64,000 nucleotides of DNA from Herpetosiphonaceae bacterium (GTDB taxonomy: Bacteria; Chloroflexota; Chloroflexia; Chloroflexales; Herpetosiphonaceae): NCBI GenBank assembly GCA_013538855.1, contig JABXJS010000133.1, positions 1 to 64,000 on the forward strand. Reading direction: 5' to 3'. Every line of letters begins with the position of its first letter. Positions within the stretch are counted from its first letter, which is position 1. Below the pieces are notes generated by a model. The model was not told where the DNA came from. It did no database searches and worked only from the letters and a program-made list of their open reading frames with translations. Below are positions 39,561-50,228 of this stretch, one piece after another. Both the position numbers and the translations under genes were made by a program.

Positions 39561-39815
39561 ATAAAAACGCCTTCATCCCAAGTTGGGACGAAGGGTTACT
39601 TCGTGGTTCCACCCACGTTCGGAGCAGCGCTGGTGGGCGGCTCCCTCGTTGGCCCGCTATCGGGGGCGAGGCGCATCGATCTACTGCTGGCGCGGCCAGG
39701 TTCGGCGATGAACTCGGAGGTGGTTTTCGGCGCGGTCCGTGCCGTGATCGCTCTCAGTCGCTGGCGATCACTCCCTGGAGGTGGTTGCGAGCCTACTCGT
39801 CCTCGTCATGGTTGC
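39561..39815 (-). ncRNA. T-box riboswitch leader, threonine-specific
   Basis: Read on the minus strand. Stem I carries the AGTA turn (GACGAGTAGGC) and, on its 3' side, GCC-GAAA-ACC-A, where the triplet after GAAA is the specifier; it is ACC (39724-39722), a threonine codon. An AGGGAG/AGAG-like distal region lies between. The T-box itself is GGGTGGAACCACG (about 39615-39603). It is followed by a competing terminator: CCTTCGTCCC, loop AACTT, GGGATGAAGG (39594-39570) and TTTTTATTTT. T-boxes bind uncharged tRNA and let transcription go on when the amino acid is short. Confidence 0.92.
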
Positions 39816-39835
39816 TGGATATTTTGCTAGCTGCT

Positions 39836-39865
39836 ATGGTACCACGGCGGGCGCGCTTCCGTCAA
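39836..39865 (-). promoter_or_regulatory. Promoter of the T-box transcript
   Basis: Minus strand: TTGACG (39865-39860), 18 bp, TACCAT (39841-39836). Transcription would start about 10-15 bases before stem I of the T-box, as expected. Confidence 0.6.
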
Positions 39866-40063
39866 TCAGCCGTTGGAATGATTGCGGCAGCTATTTCTCA
39901 CCGAGATATAAGGTTGGAATGAGCGCATCTGCCACGTGCATGGTGTAGGCTTATGGGAGCTGTGTGTATGATTCATGCTTGGATTTTTGGCCCGCTCGCG
40001 TACACTAGTAGCAGGGTACTATTCAAGTGTCGTAGCACCTAGGACTGAAGGAGCAAGATCGAT
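39866..40063. other. Intergenic region upstream of the GerMN lipoprotein gene
   Basis: No gene. It should hold the promoter for 40064; I see no convincing -35/-10 pair. Confidence 0.4.
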
Positions 40064-41365
40064 ATGCGCTACCTCTCTTTTATGCTGCTGCTCGTGCTGC
40101 TGCTTGGCTGCGGCAGCGCCAGCGTCGAACCGACGGCAACAACAGTGGCATCGCGTCCGGTGGTCGGATCGACCGATGCCCAGCCAACTGTGCCCGCGCC
40201 GCCGCTGGCAACGGCCATACCAGCGCCGCCTGAGCCGACGGCTGTACAGCCCGAGCCAACAGCAGCGCCGAGCATCCCCACAGCTGTGCCACCTGCGCCG
40301 ACGGCACCACGGCCGACGAAACAGGTGATTACGCTGAGCGAGCCTGCGCCAGGCGTGCTGGCTGCCGCTAGCGTGCACATCGAGGGCGTGGCGACGATGG
40401 CACCGTTTGAAAAGTCGCTGGTCGGGCAAGTGCGCGATGCCGAGGGCAACGTGCTTGGCCAAGCAGCCTTTATGACCGAGGGCGAGTACGGCGAGCCAGC
40501 ACGCTTCAGCACCGATATCCCGTTTGTGGCTCCGGCGATGGCGCGGCCAGGCAAGGTGCTGGTGTTTGACTACAGCGCCCGCGATGGCTCGATCATCGCC
40601 GTGGGCGTGGCGGAGGTCGAGCTAGCTGGCGGCGATCCGCTGCAGCCGCGGCTCACGTTGCCTGCGGCTGGGCCGCAGACGCTGCCGCTGCACGTGGAGG
40701 CGGTGGGCTTAAGGCCAAACGCCGAGTACACTGTGCTGCTGAGCTACGCTGACGGGACCGTGCTGGAGCAGCGCGCCTTTGCGCTGCCGCTGCCGGATGG
40801 GACGGGCACGCTGGTGCTGAACATGGACTGGGCTACCGAGAGCGCGCCGCCGAACCCCGACAGCCAGGAGGCGCTGCTGCAGGTGCTGGCCCCCGATGGC
40901 ACCAGCGTCGCAGAGCAGCATGTGATGCTGCTCAACCGTGCTGACGCAGGACTGGTCATGCCGATCAAGGTGTACTTTGTGCTCGGCGAGCAGCTGCAGG
41001 AGGTCACGCGCTACGTGCCGCGCTCCGAGGCGGTGGCGGCGGCGGCGCTGCGCGAGCTAAGCTGGGGGCCGGCGGGCAACGAGCAGGCGGCGGCGGGCAT
41101 GGAGAGCCTGCTGCCAGCGCCGGAGCAAGTGACCAGCTATCCTGGGCGGCAGCCGGACTGGAGCGGGCGGGTGTATCTGCGCTCGATCCACATCAATGAC
41201 GGCGTGGCCTACGTTGACTGGAGCCCTGAGATGCGCGCGTGGGGCGGCGGCTCGGCGGCGCTGCAGATGCTGAACGCGCAGGTGACGCAGACGCTGCTGC
41301 AGTTTCCAACGATTCAGCGGGTGGAGATGACGGTGATGGGCAGCCAGGAGGTGCTGCAGCCCTAG
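40064..41365 (+). CDS. Lipoprotein with Gmad2 and GerMN domains
   Basis: 433 residues. A lipoprotein signal with LLLVLLLGCGS gives the lipobox Cys at about 18. Then come a Pro/Thr/Ala-rich linker (20-85), a Gmad2 immunoglobulin-like domain (about 88-180: ITLSEPAPGVLAAASVHIEG, AAFMTEGEYGEPARFSTDIPF), a middle beta domain (190-300), and a C-terminal GerMN domain (about 305-433: KVYFVLGEQLQEVTRYV, AALRELSWGPAGNE, ALQMLNAQVTQTLLQFP). In Chloroflexota and Firmicutes such proteins sit on the outer face of the membrane and probably bind the cell wall. ATG ten bases after AAGGAG. Confidence 0.9.
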   Translation: MRYLSFMLLLVLLLGCGSASVEPTATTVASRPVVGSTDAQPTVPAPPLATAIPAPPEPTAVQPEPTAAPSIPTAVPPAPTAPRPTKQVITLSEPAPGVLAAASVHIEGVATMAPFEKSLVGQVRDAEGNVLGQAAFMTEGEYGEPARFSTDIPFVAPAMARPGKVLVFDYSARDGSIIAVGVAEVELAGGDPLQPRLTLPAAGPQTLPLHVEAVGLRPNAEYTVLLSYADGTVLEQRAFALPLPDGTGTLVLNMDWATESAPPNPDSQEALLQVLAPDGTSVAEQHVMLLNRADAGLVMPIKVYFVLGEQLQEVTRYVPRSEAVAAAALRELSWGPAGNEQAAAGMESLLPAPEQVTSYPGRQPDWSGRVYLRSIHINDGVAYVDWSPEMRAWGGGSAALQMLNAQVTQTLLQFPTIQRVEMTVMGSQEVLQP

Positions 41366-41408
41366 CCAAGGACAGCGACTGTCACACGCATCAAGTAGAA
41401 TACGCTGA

Positions 41409-43493
<2,085 letters not shown>

Positions 43494-43497
43494 GCAT

Positions 43498-43537
43498 GGC
43501 GGGCGCGGCAGATGCAGCTAGCCCTGCCGCGCCCGCC
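43498..43537 (+). terminator. Strong hairpin after ligA
   Basis: GGCGGGCGCGGCAG (43498-43511) pairs perfectly with CTGCCGCGCCCGCC (43524-43537). No T run follows, so it may be a pause or mRNA end-protecting element as well as a terminator. Confidence 0.5.
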
Positions 43538-43627
43538 GACGCTGGGGCCTAGGGCTTACAGGAGCAGGTCTGATTTGGTGGTACTATCTGTGGGCAGTGA
43601 GTAGACATTGGCAGGCAAGGAGGCTCT

Positions 43628-44503
43628 ATGCAGAAGGGCTGGCTTTGGTTAGGAGCAGGCATGGCGGGCGTGGCCGTAGTGCGCCGGGCACAGCGACCAA
43701 ATCTGCTGCGCTACTATGCAGATCGTGGCTGTGTGATCACCGGCGCAGGCTCGGGCTTTGGCCGTGAGATGGTGCGGCGCTTGGTGGCGCTGGAGGCGCG
43801 GGTGCTGGCCGTCGATATTGACGCCGAGCGGCTCAGCGACCTGCGCGCCGAGCTGCCGAGCGTGCAGACACTCCAGGCCGATCTGACCGATCCTCAAGCC
43901 CCAGAGCAGATTCTGGCAGCGGCACGTGCGCATTTAGGGCGCATCAATCTGCTGCATAACAACGCGGGCATCGCCGTCGCCGGGCCATTTACCGAGAACA
44001 CGCCCGAGCAGATCGCGGCGCTGATCGCGGTTAATCTCACCGCGCAGCTTCAGCTAACCAGGCATATCCTGCCGCATCTGCTGACGTGGGGCGGCGGCGA
44101 TATCGTCTTTACGGCCTCGCTTGCGGCGTGGCTGGCGGCACCCTCGCTAGGCGTGTACAGCGCGACCAAGGCGGGCATCAAGCAGTTTGCCTATGCGCTG
44201 CGCCGCGAGCTAGCGGGCACAGGCGTGAATATTGCCTGCCTGTATCCCAACGTCGTGCGCACGCAGCTGCTGCCAGACGCGACGTTTGACGTTGTGCCGA
44301 TGCGCTACGGTGTCAGCGAGACGATCGAGGCGCTGCTCTGTGGCGTGGCGCAGGGCCAGCACGATATTTTTGTGAACGGCGAGGATCGGCTGCTGCAGCG
44401 TGTCGAGCAGCTAGCGCCGCGCTTGATTGATCGGATCATGGCGCGCCGACGTGATGTGCAGCAGGTGCTGCAGCAGGGTGTGGTCGATGGGCGGGAGCGC
44501 TAG
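43628..44503 (+). CDS. Short-chain dehydrogenase/reductase
   Basis: 291 residues. Rossmann motif VITGAGSGFGREMVRRLV, NNAG in LLHNNAGIAVAG, and catalytic Ser and Y-x-x-x-K in YSATKAGIKQF are all visible. It is a classical NAD(P)-dependent SDR. The first 25 residues (WLWLGAGMAGVAVV) form a hydrophobic N-terminal helix that may tie it to the membrane, as in retinol- or steroid-like SDRs. ATG follows AAGGAGGCTCT. Confidence 0.9.
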   Translation: MQKGWLWLGAGMAGVAVVRRAQRPNLLRYYADRGCVITGAGSGFGREMVRRLVALEARVLAVDIDAERLSDLRAELPSVQTLQADLTDPQAPEQILAAARAHLGRINLLHNNAGIAVAGPFTENTPEQIAALIAVNLTAQLQLTRHILPHLLTWGGGDIVFTASLAAWLAAPSLGVYSATKAGIKQFAYALRRELAGTGVNIACLYPNVVRTQLLPDATFDVVPMRYGVSETIEALLCGVAQGQHDIFVNGEDRLLQRVEQLAPRLIDRIMARRRDVQQVLQQGVVDGRER

Positions 44504-44540
44504 AACACGAGTTGACCGGGAGATCTTTTAGGAACATCGC

Positions 44541-45119
44541 ATGACGCAACGTAGCTTATACCTTATTCGACACGGTCAATACGATGATCGGGCGCGGCCG
44601 AGCGACGGCCAGGGCGGAAGTCTGACGGAGCTTGGCCAGCAGCAGGCCCAGCATGTGGCCGAGTGGCTGCAGCAGATACCGGTTGATGTGATCTACCATA
44701 GCTCGCTGCGCCGCGCCCGTGAGACGGCAGCGATCATTCAGCAGGCGCTGCCCAAGGCTCCGCTGCGTGAGCGCGATATTCTGTGCGAGTGTATTCCTGG
44801 CTTTCCCGACACCTACGCTGAGCACTTTGAGCACATTAGCTCGGCACGGCTGCTGGAGCAGCAGCAGCAGGCTGACAAAGCCTTCAAGCTGTTCTGCAAG
44901 CGCCCGCGCAAGTATGCGCGCCACGAGGTGATCGTGGCGCATGGCAACATTATTCGCTATATCGTCTGTCGGGCGCTCCAGGTCAATCCAGAGCTGTGGG
45001 TGCAGATGGATATGTACAACTGCGCCATCAGCGAGATTCGCATCGACACCAGCGGCCAGGTGCGGCTTAGCTCACACAACGACACCGGCCATCTGCCATT
45101 TGAGCTGCGCACCGACTAG
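44541..45119 (+). CDS. Histidine phosphatase superfamily protein (PGAM-like)
   Basis: 192 residues. The catalytic LIRHGQYDDR starts at residue 9, and the second active-site His appears in EVIVAHGNIIRYIV. The conserved R in SSLRRARETA is present. The pattern fits the branch close to eukaryotic PGAM5-type Ser/Thr phosphatases (VIYHSSLRRARETA; CECIPGFP), but the substrate cannot be read from sequence. It starts 37 bp after the SDR gene and may be in the same operon; it converges with the P1 peptidase gene with four bases of overlap. Confidence 0.9.
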   Translation: MTQRSLYLIRHGQYDDRARPSDGQGGSLTELGQQQAQHVAEWLQQIPVDVIYHSSLRRARETAAIIQQALPKAPLRERDILCECIPGFPDTYAEHFEHISSARLLEQQQQADKAFKLFCKRPRKYARHEVIVAHGNIIRYIVCRALQVNPELWVQMDMYNCAISEIRIDTSGQVRLSSHNDTGHLPFELRTD

Positions 45120-46042
45120 CGCTGCGCGTGGACAGCGCTAAGCACCGCATCGGCGACCACCGTCGCGGCCCCGATCTCCAGCGCGAGGCGTGGTGCAGGT
45201 GCTGGCTGGGCCTGGGGCACCGAGAGCACGAACAGCGTATCGCCATCGACGCTCGTGTGCACTGGGCGGATGCAGCGCGCCAGGCCCGTGTGGGCGACAA
45301 CTGCGAGGCGGGTGCAGGCGGCTTTGTCGAGCGGCACATTGGTTACCACAACCCCAATCGTCGTGTTCGGGCTGCTAAAGCCATTGGCCCCGCCGTGGCC
45401 TGTGCCGAGCACCAGCGCCTCGCTGTCGACAAAGGCCCCAGTGGCATCGCTGGCCCCGGCCACAATCGCACCGGTGCGCGGATCGACCACATGGCCCCAG
45501 GCGTTGACCGCCAGCAGCGCCGCGACAAGCGCCCCATCTGGCAGCTGACGGACGCTGCTGCCGATGCCAGCAGGCGCGGCGCGCTCGATCCCCAGCACCT
45601 TACCCACCGTCGCCCCAGTGCCCGCGCCAACAGCGCCGAGCTGCCAGGTTGAGCTAGCCTGCGTGCAGGCGGCGTAGCCGGCATCGGCATCGGGGAAGGC
45701 ACGTGGATCGCCAACGCCGAGATCGAAGAGCACAGCAGCGGGCACAATGGGCACGCGCGCTGCGCCTGCCTCGAAGCCGATCTGGCGCTCGCCAAGCCAG
45801 CGCATCACCCCAGTGACGGCCGCCAGGCCCCAGGCGCTGCCGCCAGTGAGCACAACCGCGTGCACCTGTTCGACCAAGCGGCCTGGCTGCAGCAGGTCAG
45901 TCTCGTGGGTGCCTGGTGCGCCGCCAGCCACGTAGACACCAGCCGTGGTGCCTGGCGGGCAGAGCACAACCGTGCAGCCGGTGCGGCGCTCCGGGTCGCT
46001 CCAGTGTCCAACCTGCACACCTAGCGTGCTGATCGATGCCAT
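45116..46042 (-). CDS. P1-family (DmpA/OAT-fold) aminopeptidase
   Basis: 308 residues. The family start GVQVGHWSDPERRTGCTVVLCP and the GGAPGTHETDLLQPG loop are clear. Self-processing is expected before the nucleophile in the GFSSPNTTIGVVVTNV region (the Asn-Thr pair, as in DmpA autolysis). Members cleave N-terminal D- or beta-amino acids. I start at the ATG at 46042 after GGAGGCAATC. It stands 58 bp from the end of the sugar dehydrogenase gene on the same strand and is probably co-transcribed with it. Confidence 0.88.
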   Translation of the reverse strand: MASISTLGVQVGHWSDPERRTGCTVVLCPPGTTAGVYVAGGAPGTHETDLLQPGRLVEQVHAVVLTGGSAWGLAAVTGVMRWLGERQIGFEAGAARVPIVPAAVLFDLGVGDPRAFPDADAGYAACTQASSTWQLGAVGAGTGATVGKVLGIERAAPAGIGSSVRQLPDGALVAALLAVNAWGHVVDPRTGAIVAGASDATGAFVDSEALVLGTGHGGANGFSSPNTTIGVVVTNVPLDKAACTRLAVVAHTGLARCIRPVHTSVDGDTLFVLSVPQAQPAPAPRLALEIGAATVVADAVLSAVHAQR

Positions 46043-46100
46043 GATTGCCTCCTTTGCTTTTGCTGATTCCACCCCAGGAAGCGTGTGCTGCGCGCCTGGG

Positions 46101-47237
46101 CTACTCCGCACCGCTGAGCTGGTAGACCGTGCCCTGGTCGTGGATGGTGACGAACAGCTCGCCGGTGGCGTCCTGGCCAAACGAGCTAACGCGGCCAGGC
46201 GCTTGGGCCACGGCCGCCTTGGTCACCGGTGGGCCAGGCAGCAGCTGCCAGATCGTTGCCGAGCAGTAGTCGCTGAACAGGTAGGTGCCGAACCAGTCGG
46301 CGTGGGCAGTGCCACGATAGACAAACCCGCCAACGATCGAGCAGCCCTCGCTGTGCGGGTACTCTAGCAGCGGCGGGATGAGGCCGCTGCGGTCGCACGA
46401 GTCGCCCTGGAGGCAGTGCGCGCCCTCGGTGATGGGCCAGCCGTAGTTGCGGCCGCCAGGCGTGCCCGCTGGCTGGTATAGAAGCCACTCGAAGCGATTC
46501 TGGCCGACATCGCCGATGTAAAGATTGCCGGTCTGGCGATCGAACGAGAAGCGCCAAGGATTGCGCAGGCCATAGGCCCAGATCTCTGGGCGCACGGTGG
46601 GCGTGTTGGGCCAGGGGTTCGTGGGCGGGATGGCGTAGCCGCTGGCTGGCGACACATCGATGCGCAGCAGCTTGCCGAGCAGCGTGTCGCGGCGCTGGGC
46701 GTTGCCGTAGGTATCGTTGGCCCCGCCGCCGTCGCCGAGGCCGATGTAGAGATAGCCATCGGGGCCGAAGGCGAGCATGCCGCCGTTGTGGTTGGCGGCG
46801 GGCTGCTCGACCGTGAGCAGCACCTCCTCGCTGGCGGGATCGGCGGCGTCTGTGGCGCTGAAGCGTGAAATGAACGTTGCGCCGTCTGCGCCAGTGTAGT
46901 TAACATAGAGGCGCTGATTGTGCGCGAAGCCAGGATCAAAGGCGAGGCCGAGCAGGCCCTGCTCGCTGCCGCTGGCGCGGACACGATCGCGAATATCTAA
47001 AAAGAGCGTGCCGGAGAGCGTGCGAATAGTGCCGGGCTGCTCCACAACCAGCAGCGTTGGCTTGGTTGGATGGGCGACAACCAGCAGCGGCTGATCGAAG
47101 CCAGCGGCGACTTGGCGCAGCTGCACGTGGTGCTGGGGTGCAGCAGCGGGAGCAGGAGCGCTGGGCGTGGCCTGGCCCTGTGCTGCACAGGCGCATAGCC
47201 CAACCAGCAGGCAGATCATCACAGAATACTTGCGCAT
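46101..47237 (-). CDS. Lipoprotein PQQ-type soluble sugar/sorbosone dehydrogenase
   Basis: 378 residues. Signal peptide with LVGLCACAAQ gives a lipobox Cys near residue 17. The six-bladed propeller of the glucose/sorbosone dehydrogenase family is visible: SEQGLLGLAFDPGF, NHNGGMLAFGPDGYLYIGLGDGG, LLRIDVSP, and WAYGLRNPWRFSFDRQTGNLYIGDVGQ. It probably oxidises aldose sugars outside the membrane and would need PQQ or a substitute. ATG at 47237. Confidence 0.92.
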   Translation of the reverse strand: MRKYSVMICLLVGLCACAAQGQATPSAPAPAAAPQHHVQLRQVAAGFDQPLLVVAHPTKPTLLVVEQPGTIRTLSGTLFLDIRDRVRASGSEQGLLGLAFDPGFAHNQRLYVNYTGADGATFISRFSATDAADPASEEVLLTVEQPAANHNGGMLAFGPDGYLYIGLGDGGGANDTYGNAQRRDTLLGKLLRIDVSPASGYAIPPTNPWPNTPTVRPEIWAYGLRNPWRFSFDRQTGNLYIGDVGQNRFEWLLYQPAGTPGGRNYGWPITEGAHCLQGDSCDRSGLIPPLLEYPHSEGCSIVGGFVYRGTAHADWFGTYLFSDYCSATIWQLLPGPPVTKAAVAQAPGRVSSFGQDATGELFVTIHDQGTVYQLSGAE

Positions 47238-47369
47238 GACACGACACCTTTCACCTGTGGGGAGCCTTCGCTTCACCCCAACGAGGACGTTGCGCTTATG
47301 CTATACTGAGCATGCTTTCCTTAATTATTTTTTAGACGAATAACGTACTCTCTATGTTGGGAGGCTAGC

Positions 47370-48194
47370 GTGCAAGCAATTATCGACCATTTTACCGCAC
47401 ACCAGCCTGAGTATGCTGAGATTACGACCGACCGGCTGATTGCCACAGGTCTGCCGACGTACACCGAGCTAGGGCGCGACCAGATTCTAGCCCGCATTAT
47501 GATCCCCGGCTTTCAGGCGTTTGCGCAGGAGTTGGTGCAGCAGATCGACGGTGCATTTGGCTCCTACTTCGGGCGGGTGGGCACGCTACGTGCGCAGCAG
47601 AACGGACGCATCGAAGATGTGTTGGTGGCGCTGCAAACGGCCAAAGAAGTGATGAACGCCGACATGAGCGCGAGCTTCCGTGATCAGCCCGAGGCGCTGA
47701 TCTGGTGGTACGAGCACATGATCCCGATCATCTACAATGGTGCGATTGCGGTATCGCGCAACTTTGTGGCGGCGCGTGAGCAGATCATCCAGAGCCAAGC
47801 GACCGAGCTGCGCGAGATGGCGATGGCGATCATTCCGATCTATCAAAACGTGCTGGTGCTGCCGCTGGTGGGCAGCATGTCGCCGCAGCGGGCGAGCATG
47901 CTGATCGAGGTGCTGCTAGGCGGCATCAGTCGGCATGGCGCGGAGGTTGTGATCATCGACATCACCGCCGTGCCGGTGATTGACACCAGCGTGGCCAACT
48001 ACCTGATTCAGGCGGCGCGGGCGGCGAGCCTGCTTGGGTCGCAGATTATTCTGGTTGGGATTAGCCCCGAGATTGCGCAGACGCTGGTGCAGCTTGGCGT
48101 GGACCTATCGAGCGTGATCACGCGGGCGGATCTCCAGTCGGGCGTGGAACATGCGCTGCGGCTGCGGCACCGAGAAATTGTTGCAACGCGATAA
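47370..48194 (+). CDS. RsbR-like STAS-domain protein
   Basis: 274 residues. An N-terminal helical sensor domain of non-haem-globin RsbR type (about 1-130) is followed by a linker helix and a STAS domain (about 150-270: VLVLPLVGSMSPQRASMLIEVLLGGI, VVIIDITAVPVIDTSVANYLIQA with the phosphorylatable Thr/Ser region, ILVGISPEIAQTLVQLGVDL). RsbR proteins form stressosomes with RsbS and RsbT, but neither is next to it. The start is GTG at 47370, after GGGAGGCTAGC. Confidence 0.88.
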   Translation: MQAIIDHFTAHQPEYAEITTDRLIATGLPTYTELGRDQILARIMIPGFQAFAQELVQQIDGAFGSYFGRVGTLRAQQNGRIEDVLVALQTAKEVMNADMSASFRDQPEALIWWYEHMIPIIYNGAIAVSRNFVAAREQIIQSQATELREMAMAIIPIYQNVLVLPLVGSMSPQRASMLIEVLLGGISRHGAEVVIIDITAVPVIDTSVANYLIQAARAASLLGSQIILVGISPEIAQTLVQLGVDLSSVITRADLQSGVEHALRLRHREIVATR

Positions 48195-48209
48195 TATTGC
48201 ATGTGGTGG

Positions 48210-48238
48210 TTGCCCCTTTGCACACGGTCTGGTATAAT
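48210..48238 (+). promoter_or_regulatory. Promoter of the peptide-binding-protein operon
   Basis: TTGCCC (48210-48215), 17 bp, TATAAT (48233-48238). The start codon of the binding protein is 112 bp downstream, so the mRNA has a leader of about 100 bases. Confidence 0.75.
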
Positions 48239-48350
48239 CGCGCCTCGACCCCGACGGTGTAATCCAGGCCCTTTTTCGCCCTCCAACTCAATACTGTGCA
48301 CTGGCGCACCGACCCCTTGGGGCAGGCGTTTCATAGTTCAAGGAGGTAGC

Positions 48351-50165
48351 ATGGCGTCTCTTATCCAACGCAGGCGTATTATCGCGCTGCTTATGACGCT
48401 GATCCTGCTCTTGCCATTGGTTGCGGCCTGTGGCGAAGCAGCGACGACCCCGACCGCAGAGTCCGCAGCAGGCGGAGCCACCGCCACCCCGGCCAGTGAG
48501 TCACCCACCGAAGCCCCAGCAGCAACTGCAACCACAGATAACGCGGCGCAGGCCACCGAAGAGCCAGCAGCGCCGACCGAAGCCCCTGCAGAGCCTGCCG
48601 GCGACGACAGCAAGTTCCTTGTCTTTGGTGGCTCGGGCGAGCCAGACTCGCTGGACTCGATGGACACCACCACTGGCGTGGCGCTGATCGTCACCCGCCA
48701 GATGGAAGAGGGCCTGCTGGACTTCAAGCCCGGCACGCTTGAGGTGGTGCCGAAGCTGGCCACCAAGTGGGAGGCCAACGACGACGCCACCGAGTGGACC
48801 TTCACGCTGCGCGATGATGTGACGTTCACCGATGGCACGCCGTTCAACGCCGATGCCGTGGTGTTCAACTTCAAGCGCCTGCTGGAGCCAGATTTCGAGT
48901 ATGGCTACCGCGCAGAGGGCAAGACCTACGCCATCGCCCCCGATATCTTCGGCGGCTATGCTGGCGAGGACAACACCTACTACAAGAACGTCGAGGCGCT
49001 TGACGAGAACACGGTTAAGTTCACGCTGACCCGCCCAGTGCCGCTGTTCCCGAACTACCTGGCGGCGGCCTACTTCGGCATGTCCTCGCCTGAGGCGGTG
49101 AAGAAGGCTGGCGCGAAGTACGGCACGCCTGAGGTTGGTGGCGTGGGCACCGGCCCGTTCATCTTCGAGCGCTGGGATCCCGGCCAGAGCGTGACGCTTG
49201 TGCGCAACGAAGACTACTGGGACAAGGCCAACGCGGCCAAGATGCCCGGCGTCGTGGTGCGCTTCATCGGCGAGGCTCCGCAGCGCCTAGCCGAGCTAGA
49301 GGCGGGCACGATCGACTTCACGATCAACCTGACCGCCGACAGCCGCCAGAAGGTCGAGTCCAGCAGCAACCTGAAGATCGTCGATCTGGTGCCGTTCGAC
49401 ATCGCCTACCTGTCGCTCGACATGAACGTCAAGCCGTTTGACGATGTGAAGGTGCGCCAGGCCATCTCCTACGCCATCGACAAGAACGAGATCCTCGATG
49501 CCGCCTACAACGGCGTTGGCACCGTGGCCGACGACTTCCTGCCCGATGGCCTGAGCAAGTTCCGCCCAGACGATCTGGAGCCATACGCCTACGATCCAGA
49601 GAAGGCCAAAGAGCTGCTGGCCGAGGCAGGCTACCCTGACGGCTTCAGCACCATGGTCCTAACCGACGGCACCGAGCTGCCGCTGGAGCTGTGGTACATG
49701 CCCGTCTCGCGCCCGTACTACCCCGATGCCAAGACCGTGGCCGAGCTGTTCGCGGCTCAGCTGGGCGATGTTGGCATCAAGGTCGAGCTTAAGACCGAGG
49801 ACTGGGGCGTCTACCTGGACAACTGGGATGCTGGCGCGAAGCATGGCATGGTGATGTTGGGCTGGACAGGCGACTACGCTGATCCGAACAACTTCCTGTT
49901 CACCCACTTTGGCCCCGGCAACGAGAAAGAGGCCGGCTACTCGAATCCTGAGCTGTGGGAGCTGCTGACGAAGGCCGGTGCTGCGACCAGCGAGGCCGAG
50001 TCGATCCGCATGTTCCAAGAGGCTGGCAAGATGATCAACAACGATCTGCCGCGCGTTCCGATCGTGCACGCGCCGCCAGTGCTGGCTGCCAAGCAGACGC
50101 TGGAGGGCTGGATTCCGAACCCGACCGGCGGCGAGTCCTTCGCCCCGATCTCGATCCAGAAGTAG
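48351..50165 (+). CDS. ABC transporter substrate-binding lipoprotein, family 5
   Basis: 604 residues. Lipoprotein signal LLPLVAACGEAA (lipobox Cys about 26), then a long Ala/Thr/Pro/Glu spacer (28-82), then the peptide-binding domain: SLDSMDTTTGVALIVTRQM, FTLRDDVTFTDGTPFNADAVVFNF, AISYAIDKNEILDAAYNG. It binds di- or oligopeptides, nickel or similar ligands outside the cell. AAGGAGG precedes the ATG at 48351. Codon use is markedly biased to GCC/CTG/AAG, suggesting high expression. Two permease genes follow. Confidence 0.94.
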   Translation: MASLIQRRRIIALLMTLILLLPLVAACGEAATTPTAESAAGGATATPASESPTEAPAATATTDNAAQATEEPAAPTEAPAEPAGDDSKFLVFGGSGEPDSLDSMDTTTGVALIVTRQMEEGLLDFKPGTLEVVPKLATKWEANDDATEWTFTLRDDVTFTDGTPFNADAVVFNFKRLLEPDFEYGYRAEGKTYAIAPDIFGGYAGEDNTYYKNVEALDENTVKFTLTRPVPLFPNYLAAAYFGMSSPEAVKKAGAKYGTPEVGGVGTGPFIFERWDPGQSVTLVRNEDYWDKANAAKMPGVVVRFIGEAPQRLAELEAGTIDFTINLTADSRQKVESSSNLKIVDLVPFDIAYLSLDMNVKPFDDVKVRQAISYAIDKNEILDAAYNGVGTVADDFLPDGLSKFRPDDLEPYAYDPEKAKELLAEAGYPDGFSTMVLTDGTELPLELWYMPVSRPYYPDAKTVAELFAAQLGDVGIKVELKTEDWGVYLDNWDAGAKHGMVMLGWTGDYADPNNFLFTHFGPGNEKEAGYSNPELWELLTKAGAATSEAESIRMFQEAGKMINNDLPRVPIVHAPPVLAAKQTLEGWIPNPTGGESFAPISIQK

Positions 50166-50180
50166 CCGATAGTTCGTCAC

Positions 50181-50211
50181 CCGCCGCCCATCTACGCTAG
50201 ATGGGCGGCGG
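50181..50211 (+). terminator. Perfect hairpin between binding-protein and permease genes
   Basis: CCGCCGCCCATCTA (50181-50194) and TAGATGGGCGGCGG (50198-50211) pair over 14 bp with a 3-base loop. There is no T run. Such elements after binding-protein genes commonly stabilise or partly terminate the mRNA so that more binding protein than permease is made. Confidence 0.65.
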
Positions 50212-50228
50212 ACCATAAGGACGGTTGC

